From CAVRUD01 sp963849635 (GTDB taxonomy: Bacteria > Chloroflexota > Chloroflexia > Thermomicrobiales > UBA6265): a stretch of 64,000 nt of DNA. The position numbers and the translations under genes were made by a program. The stretch covers positions 47,354-111,353 of the forward strand of contig CAWKIA010000021.1 in assembly GCA_963849635.1 (NCBI GenBank). Direction: 5' to 3'. Positions 58,886 to 64,000 of this stretch are shown one piece after another. The notes under the pieces were generated by a model. That model made no database searches, was not told the origin of the DNA, and saw nothing but the letters and a program-made list of their open reading frames with translations. Within the stretch, counting starts at the first letter, position 1, and each line of letters opens with the position of its first letter.

Positions 58886-59952
58886 CTATTCGGTGGACTG
58901 GGCGCTGCCCCAGTACCACTCCACCGAAGCTGTTGTGCGACGCGCATCGAGCCACCGATCGAAGAGCAGCGTCTGGATTGCCTGACGAGTGGTGGAGTCA
59001 AGCCGGGCAGGTTCAACAGTGAGGACGCGAACGACGGCATAGCCGTTCTCAACCGCCGCGGGTCCAACGATGGCGCCCGGGAGGGCAGAAAACACGGCCG
59101 CCGCTAACGGCTCCGGCGTGGCGCCAGCCTGAATCGTGGCAAAGAGATCGCCGCGCGATGGATCGTCAGCGGGTTGGCGCAGAAACACTGGCTCGGCGGC
59201 GGCGAGGAAATCGAGCGAACCCTCCCGAAGTTGGGTCGCGATCGCGATGGCCTCGGTCTCCGTTGGGACGATCAACCGGGCGATGCGGGCGGAGGCAAAA
59301 TCCATCCGGTGAGATTCGAAGTAGGGCTCGATCAGACCGGCGGTGGCGCGCTCGCGTAGCCGTGTCACCACCAATGCGTCCGTGGCGAGTTGCTCGAACT
59401 GAGCGGGGGTCATGCTCTGCCGCTCCAGCCATTGGGCGGTCGCCTCCGCGGTGTAGAGCTTGTAGGAGCGCCGGAACGTCTCGACCGCACGCAATCGATC
59501 CGCATGCGACAGCTCGATCGGCCGGCGGCGAAGCTCCTCGCGGATCAGACAGAGATTCACCAGGCGATCCGCCAACTTGGACTCGCCCCAGACGAAGTCG
59601 AGATAAGCAACGGCGTCGGCAACGGTGAGGAGTGTGCCGTTGACGCGGACCAGACCAAGCTCGCTCGCCCGTTGCACGCCGCGAAGGGGCCAGGGAAGGG
59701 CGCGGTCCGGACAGAGACTCAGCGAGACGGTCCCCCGTGCTCCTCGGTGGAGAAGCAGGTCGTAGTGGACGCTGCGGTCGAACGGCTCCTCGTCCCAGAC
59801 CAGATCCATCTCGAACTCTGGGTAGGCCTCCTCAAGGGTGCGACGCCTCCACGGCAGCAGCAGGTTGGGTTCGCTCGGCGACGAGCCGCTCCACGAAGTC
59901 GAGCGCGGTGTCGAGCGCGCCGGTCGCCGGTCGCGCGGGTGTCTGGATCATC
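58886..59952 (-). CDS. PpiC-related peptide maturation protein (TIGR04500-like), frameshift near the N-terminus
   Basis: The main part (from an ATG at 59809) carries FDRSVHYDLLLHRGARGTVS, LCPDRALPWPLRGVQRASEL, a SurA-like helical stretch and a parvulin-like C-terminal region ending TLLFDRWLDARR. This matches the putative maturation proteins found beside ATP-grasp ligases. An ATG at 59952 with AGGAGG upstream starts MIQTPARPATGALDTALDFV. A single-base shift near 59870 joins it to PNLLLPWRRRTLEEAYPEFE before residue M at 59809. The start overlaps the ligase stop in ATGA fashion. It may hold the precursor or isomerise prolines. Confidence 0.7.
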
Positions 59953-60969
59953 GGACGGCGCCTCCTGGCGCGAACGCTTCGTCGAATTGGGGCGGACGAC
60001 GGTGAGGTCCCCGCACAGCAGGTCGCAGATCGCGTCGACGATGGGCAGCCCCGTTTCGTGCTCGATCCACAGGAACTGCCCGTTGGGATTGATTTCTAGG
60101 AAGACGTAGCGGCCGTCCGGTGTGAGGATCAGATCGAGCGCCCCGTAGGACAGTCCCAGCCGGTCCACCAGGGCGACGCATCGGGCTTCGAGCGACTCCG
60201 GCAACCGGTGGGCAGCGTAGGGCGTCCGACCGTCCTCGTACCGGCGGCTGTCGTGCCTGGAGTGGTTACTTGCCTGCGAATGGATTTCGGCCGCGAAGAC
60301 GCGCCGGCCGACGACGGTGACCCGCAGTTCAACCCGTTTGGGGACGTAGGCCTGGGCGATGATCGGGCAATAGCGCAGCGTGCGGACGTAGCCGATATCG
60401 CGTTTGGAAACCACCTCGGTATGCCGACCGAAAACCTCGTCGGCCGTGCGCATGGTGGCCTGGCCGACCGTCTTGGTGACCACGTGGCCGTTGTGCTCCC
60501 GGAAGAAGGCGAGGAATTCGTCTGGGTCGTTCGTAAACAGGGTGGGCGGGAGTTCGAACCCCAGGTCGGCGGCGATTCCGAGCTGGGTCGCCTTGAGCTG
60601 CGCCCGGCGGATGACGGACCGGCGCGCCGGCACGATGCGGCACCTGAGCGACTCCCAGACGTCGTCGACGAACGTCGCGCTCTCCTCCTCGACATAGGTA
60701 CGAACCAGTGGATCGTCGATCGCGGGGTGCGCGGCAGGTGCCGCGGGACGACGGAACCAGATGGCGTCGACCGCCGCGAGATCGACTTCGGCCCCGGCGT
60801 GCCGCAGGAGCGCCCGCGCCGGCCCGACCGAGGTAAAGGCAACCGTGCCCGCTGCCTGGGCCGGGAAGTCGGCGGGATCAAACCAGACGGTCGCCACGCC
60901 ACGTTCTTGGAGTCGCTTGGCAACCGCGTCCGCGTGTGAGTCTCCCACCCGCGTCAGGATGATGATCAC
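59948..60969 (-). CDS. ATP-grasp peptide ligase (MvdC/MvdD-like, graspetide synthetase)
   Basis: This enzyme joins side-chain carboxylates of a core peptide to Lys, Ser or Thr side chains. The N-terminus IIILTRVGDSHADAVAKRLQ and FDPADFP match the MvdD group. Then come the central ATP-grasp blocks GHVVTKTVGQA and AQAYVPKRVELRVTVVGRRV, with DLILTPDGRYVFLEINPNGQ for metal binding. The GTG at 60969 has AGGAGGG 7 bases upstream. Near 60000 a shift is needed to reach the natural end FDEAFAPGGAVR at TGA 59948; otherwise the frame runs on to 59719 through another gene. Confidence 0.85.
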
Positions 60970-61078
60970 CGTACGGCCCTCCTGGGCTACCGCGGCATGG
61001 GGCCACGAACGATCGGGGGCGCGACGATGCGCCGCGCCCCCAGACGGCCATCGAACCGGCAACCGGCCGACTCAGGTG

Positions 61079-61270
61079 TTAGTAGTCGGTATCCGGCCAG
61101 CAACCGCCACCGATGTCGCAGACCTTGCTGGACTTGTCATATTCCGTCGGCCACTGGGGCCGAGCACCGCCGGCGACCAACTGCAGAACGTCGTTGGCGA
61201 GTTCTTCCCCGAAGGGTTCGATCTCTTCGATGTCGGGCTGGACGATGACGTTGGAATCCTTGGACTGCAT
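61079..61270 (-). CDS. Graspetide-like precursor peptide with double-glycine leader
   Basis: The 63-aa peptide has an acidic leader (residues 1-35) with IEEIEPFGEELANDVLQLVA ending in G34-G35. A C39 exporter would cut after this. The core, residues 36-63, has ARPQWPTEYDKSSKVCDIGG then GCWPDTDY. It offers acceptors E43, D45, D52, D60 and D62, donors T42, K46, S47, S48, K49 and T61, and two cysteines C51 and C57. It lies 110 bases before the ATP-grasp gene. GAAAGGAACGACC upstream of the ATG serves as ribosome-binding site. The core does not look like the classic TxKxPSD microviridin motif. Confidence 0.75.
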   Translation of the reverse strand: MQSKDSNVIVQPDIEEIEPFGEELANDVLQLVAGGARPQWPTEYDKSSKVCDIGGGCWPDTDY

Positions 61271-61425
61271 CGGTCGTTCCTTTCGTCTCGGGCCCGACCT
61301 CAGGTGGCGGACCTCATGGTGTCACCATAGGGAGGACCACTTACACAGACCTTGCGCCCACCTTACGAGGCCTCTCACGGTATCCCGTTCGCCGCCTGCC
61401 TCGAACCGACACCGGCGCAAAAGAC

Positions 61426-61457
61426 GTCACCCCGGCTGGCATGCCAGCCGGGGTGAC
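61426..61457. terminator. Perfect 32-base palindrome, terminator-like
   Basis: GTCACCCCGGCTGGCA is followed immediately by its exact inverse complement. It lies just before the peptide cluster promoter region and after the SnoaL-like fragment (minus strand), so it probably ends transcription from upstream. Confidence 0.65.
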
Positions 61458-61492
61458 TGCAGACCTCGCCCACGAAGAGTCCGGCTCGATGC

Positions 61493-61680
61493 CTACGTCG
61501 CGGTGACCAGGCTTGGGAGGGAACCGAGCTGGCGCATGAGGCCGAGGTCGTCGTTTTTGCCCCAGTGTTCGGCGATCTTGCCGTCCTGGATACGGAGGAT
61601 GTAGACGCCGCCCAGCTGCACGGTCGCCTCAGATGGCGCAAGCGAAGACGCGATCCCCTGGCACATCGCTGCATGGGTCG
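61493..61680 (-). pseudogene. C-terminal fragment of a SnoaL-like (ester cyclase) protein
   Basis: LGGVYILRIQDGKIAEHWGK followed by NDDLGLMRQLGSLP is the characteristic end of SnoaL-like polyketide-cyclase/ester-cyclase proteins. The first ~90 residues are not found upstream; the frame enters unrelated Pro/Arg-rich sequence at about 61680. It is a truncated relic. The remaining stretch 61681-61968 shows nothing supportable. Confidence 0.6.
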
Positions 61681-61968
61681 GGGGGAGATCGACGGCACGT
61701 GATTCGGTTAGCGGGCGCTCAAAGGGCAGTACAAGTAATGGTCGTTGCGGTGAATGCGAAGGCGTTGGCACACCCCATGCGCTATGAACGCCGGCATTTT
61801 GCCGGGCAATTGCCCGGAAACGATTGGATGCCAGACGCATGGGTGATCGACGGCGGAGCTGTTGCCGTCTTCAACGCGCTGCTGGTCTGATCCTCTCGAT
61901 GGTCCGTCAATCGGGTCCTGCGCCGGCGTCACCGGATCGGGGCAACGAGGCAAGGTGAACGAGCATTC

Positions 61969-62532
61969 ATGTTCGAGTGGGTCCTCAACCACCCCGAACT
62001 CCTCTTGCCCCTGCTGTTCGGAGGGACACTCGTTCTGTATGTCCTGATCCTCACCGTCCCCGCCCTGCGCAACCGGTTCCTACACCGATTGCCATGCGTG
62101 GTAACTCACGTCGTCCAAGTCGATGTCGATCTTGCGGATCAGGCATCCATCGAGCGATCCATGCGTTCACTGCACGGTCTGACATCACACGCGCGATGGT
62201 CTGCCGCTCCGCCGTCCTACCACGTGCGCACGACGGCCGTCTCGAGCCCAGATCGGGAGTTGCAATGGCGGGAAACGGTGCTGACCGCCACGACCTACCA
62301 CCTGCGGCGGAACCGCGCCGAAGCCGAGACCCGATTGGCAGCCTATCTGGAGAGCGTCTCTCGCGAGTTGGGTCAATCCGCCCGAGTGCACCCCCGCGTT
62401 GCCGACGATCCCACTCGAACCCCGAGGACGTTGCGGGGCAACGTCCGAAAACGAGCCGAGCCCCGCACGGAAGTGCTTCCTGATCGAAGCACCCCGCACG
62501 GAGCTCGGCTACGGATTAGCCCATCTGGGTAG
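61969..62532 (+). CDS. Hypothetical membrane-anchored protein
   Basis: The N-terminus has one transmembrane helix (PELLLPLLFGGTLVLYVLIL). A soluble alpha/beta part follows, with CVVTHVVQVDVDLADQASIE and ATTYHLRRNRAEAETRLAAY. AAGGTG lies 13 bases upstream of the ATG. The last ~45 codons run through two perfect hairpins (62426-62446 and 62454-62510) and look non-coding. The true end may therefore lie earlier, hidden by an indel. No family is recognised. Confidence 0.45.
   Translation: MFEWVLNHPELLLPLLFGGTLVLYVLILTVPALRNRFLHRLPCVVTHVVQVDVDLADQASIERSMRSLHGLTSHARWSAAPPSYHVRTTAVSSPDRELQWRETVLTATTYHLRRNRAEAETRLAAYLESVSRELGQSARVHPRVADDPTRTPRTLRGNVRKRAEPRTEVLPDRSTPHGARLRISPSG
62426..62510. terminator. 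Two nested/adjacent hairpins between convergent genes
   Basis: Hairpin one is GGACGTTGC-ggg-GCAACGTCC at 62426-62446. Hairpin two has arms AGCCGAGC (62454-62461) and GCTCGGCT (62503-62510), an inner pair GTGCTTC/GAAGCAC and a direct repeat CCCCGCACGG. It probably terminates transcription from both sides. Confidence 0.5.
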
Positions 62533-62923
62533 TGTGGACCGGACGGACAACGACGACGACGCGCTCGTCGCCTGGACGGTGCCAGGGGTAGACATCCTCG
62601 CCCATATACTTCTTCGCCATGCTGTTGATGAAGGCATTGTCCGAGTCGGGATCGATGCGCTCGACGACGCCGCGGACCTCAAGGTAGCGGTAGTCGTTCG
62701 TGGGGTCGACGATCGAGAAGGCAACGCGCGGTTCGTCCTGCACGTTCCTGAACTTCTGCCGCGTGATGGTCTGACTGAACACGATGTAGCCATCTTGCGT
62801 TCCAAACCAGACGGGGTTCACCTGCGGCTCGCCCTCGGGGCCAATGGTCGCCACGTGGGCGAGCGCCTTTGAATCGAGCAGATCGGCGTGTGACTCGGGA
62901 ATGACTTGCAACGTGGCGGACAC
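62516..62923 (-). CDS. PPOX-class (F420/FMN-dependent) oxidoreductase
   Basis: This 135-aa split-barrel flavin/deazaflavin enzyme has the opening KALAHVATIGPEGEPQVNPV. VWFGTQDGYIVFSQTITRQK follows, then RVAFSIVDPTNDYRYLEVRG and VVERIDPDSDNAFINSMAKK. The WF...R-K-F-R-N pattern and short length are typical of the F420-binding PPOX group, though FMN cannot be excluded. It stands alone with a good GAGGGGAGAAAGA upstream of the ATG. Confidence 0.85.
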   Translation of the reverse strand: MSATLQVIPESHADLLDSKALAHVATIGPEGEPQVNPVWFGTQDGYIVFSQTITRQKFRNVQDEPRVAFSIVDPTNDYRYLEVRGVVERIDPDSDNAFINSMAKKYMGEDVYPWHRPGDERVVVVVRPVHTTQMG

Positions 62924-63075
62924 GTATCTCTTTCTCCCCTCTGACCATTATCTGACTTCTCCCGACCGGGAAGCCGGGACGACCAATAGCAACGTTCATG
63001 ACTACACGTTTTATAGCCACTAAGCAGGTCGCGGTAAGTAGGTCGTAGAATGGGAGGCGAGGGGGGTGCCTCGCC

Positions 63076-64000
63076 ATGATCCGCGTTACCTTGACCCCGG
63101 CCCAGCACGAGGAGCTGCGCGCTCGCACCCGCGACCCCGGCGTCGCCCCGCGCACCCGCGACCGCCTGGAGATGATTCGCCTCGCGGACGCCGGGTGGAC
63201 GATCCCCAGCATCGCCCGCCACCTCGGCACGCACGAGCAGACGGTCCGCAAGTACGTCAAGGCGTTCCTGGTCGCGGGCTTCGCTGCCCTGCCCGACCAC
63301 CCCCACCGGTCGTCCGCCGACCGTGACGGCGGCCCACCTCGACGCCCTGGAGGCGCTGCTCGACGCCGATGCGCGGACCTGGACGACGCGGCAGCTCGTG
63401 GCATGGCTCGCCCAGGAGCGCGGGGTCCAGGTCCCACCCGACCACCTCAGCCGCCTGCTCCATGCTCGCCGCTTCGGCTGGAAGCGGACCGTGGATTTCG
63501 GTGACCCACAAGCGGCGCGACCCCGACGGGTACGACGCCAAGGTGGCCGAACTCGATGACCTCAAAAAAAGGCGTGTGCCGGCGTGATCGACCTGTGGTT
63601 CCTCGACCAGAGCGGCTTCTGCCCCACCCTGCCGACCGGGTACGGGTGGGGCCGCCTGGGGCGACGCTTGGTCGTGCGGCACGAAGCGGCCCAGGGTCGG
63701 CGGGTCAACGTCGTCGGGGCGCTCGCGCCCTATGGCCCGGCGGGACCGCGGCTCGTCTCCGCGACCCGGCGCAAGGCCGAGGGGCGCTACGACGCGGCGG
63801 CCCACCTCGCCTTCGTTCGCCATTTGGCCGGGGAGTTCCCCACCCGGCGGGTGCGCCCGTGCGTGATCGTGCTGGACAACTATTCGGTCCATCACAGCCG
63901 GGCCGTCAAAGACGACACCCCAGCGTTGGCGGCGAGCGGCGTCCCACTTCTGCTCCCTCCCGCCTACAGCCCCGAACTCAACCCGATCGAACCCGTGTGG
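63076..64000 (+). pseudogene. IS630-family transposase, frameshifted and cut by the window end
   Basis: The N-terminal HTH (TRDRLEMIRLADAGWTIPSI, ARHLGTHEQTVRKYVKAF) is in the first frame. After a shift near 63310 a second frame gives TWTTRQLVAWLAQERGVQVP. After another near 63500 a third gives VTHKRRDPDGYDAKVAELDD. An A7 run at 63564-63570 allows a -1 step into VIDLWFLDQSGFCPTLPTGY, which starts the DDE domain. Further blocks are VIVLDNYSVHHS and LLLPPAYSPELNPIEPVW at the very end of the window. The D, D and E residues are present; the last ~20 residues and right end lie outside. Confidence 0.8.
63564..63570 (+). promoter_or_regulatory. A7 slippery run, candidate programmed -1 frameshift site
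   Basis: CTC-AAAAAAA-GGC lies at the border between the HTH-side frame (DDLKKRRVPA then stop) and the catalytic frame (KKACAGVIDLWF). A -1 slip on the A run fuses them. Several IS630 elements use such A-runs; whether this copy does is inference. Confidence 0.5.

Noticed and set aside
59719..59947. The long C-terminal extension of the ATP-grasp ligase
   Set aside because: It runs antiparallel in sense with the PpiC-related coding frame and is basic low-complexity; a natural stop at 59948 is reached with one indel and overlaps the next start.
62679..63437. A 252-codon minus-strand frame spanning the PPOX start and the IS630 gene
   Set aside because: It overlaps two supported genes in other frames and has no domain of its own.

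Overview
The window is high-GC DNA from a bacterium that I would place, by inference only, near the Thermomicrobia/Sphaerobacter branch of Chloroflexota. The reasons are the mix of GH127, GH29 and GH38 glycosidases, a NAMPT-type salvage enzyme, a HerA/NurA pair, many GTG/TTG starts with strong AGGAGG sites, and abundant short intergenic palindromes. No rRNA, tRNA or CRISPR array was recognised. Housekeeping genes present are rpsR (S18), fabF, fabD, a second ketosynthase, corA and a PBP1A-type murein synthase; all of these read intact.

Layout. 0-1.1 kb: the end of an MFS transporter and a broken IS200-like (RAYT) transposase framed by inverted REP-like arms. 1.1-9 kb: GH29 fucosidase, an ORF12-like serine hydrolase, a PAS-GAF histidine kinase overlapping a methyltransferase, and GH127. 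9-14 kb: a hydrolase coupled to a nicotinamide phosphoribosyltransferase, then a frameshifted DinB gene, a DUF1905 gene and a frameshifted FAD oxidase. 14-20 kb: CorA and a heterodimeric ABC exporter with one degenerate ATP site. 21-28.5 kb: a sugar-utilisation locus with a GntR/FCD regulator, a sugar ABC transporter and a GH38 alpha-mannosidase. Related palindromic sites sit upstream of each unit, and a striking array of six small hairpins lies between the binding-protein and permease genes. The second permease and the mannosidase carry many frameshifts. 28.5-39.2 kb: an accessory and defence island holding gene fragments (sulfite oxidase, argininosuccinate lyase), McrBC, and a tight five-gene operon. 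In transcription order that operon is sigma-like factor, small helical protein, ImmA/IrrE protease, NurA-like protein and HerA ATPase.

39.3-49 kb: fabF and fabD, a PIN toxin/antitoxin pair with a broken toxin, a U32-type protein, several remnants, a second ketosynthase, a rhodanese and rpsR with a glycine-rich extension. 49-56 kb: an Lrp regulator, PBP1A, a class A beta-lactamase-like hydrolase, a dead MFS gene and tandem two-domain VOC proteins. 56-61.3 kb: a ribosomal-peptide cluster, in transcription order a double-glycine precursor, MvdD-like ATP-grasp ligase, PpiC-related maturation protein, a HlyD-like protein and a C39 peptidase-ABC exporter. It looks like a graspetide locus with an unfamiliar core peptide. 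61.5-64 kb: fragments, a PPOX-class protein and an IS630-family transposase running off the end.

Frameshifts and in-frame stops are frequent in accessory genes and absent from the housekeeping genes I checked. I cannot tell real decay from assembly indels without reads. The two candidates for new biology are the graspetide cluster and the sigma/ImmA/NurA/HerA operon.
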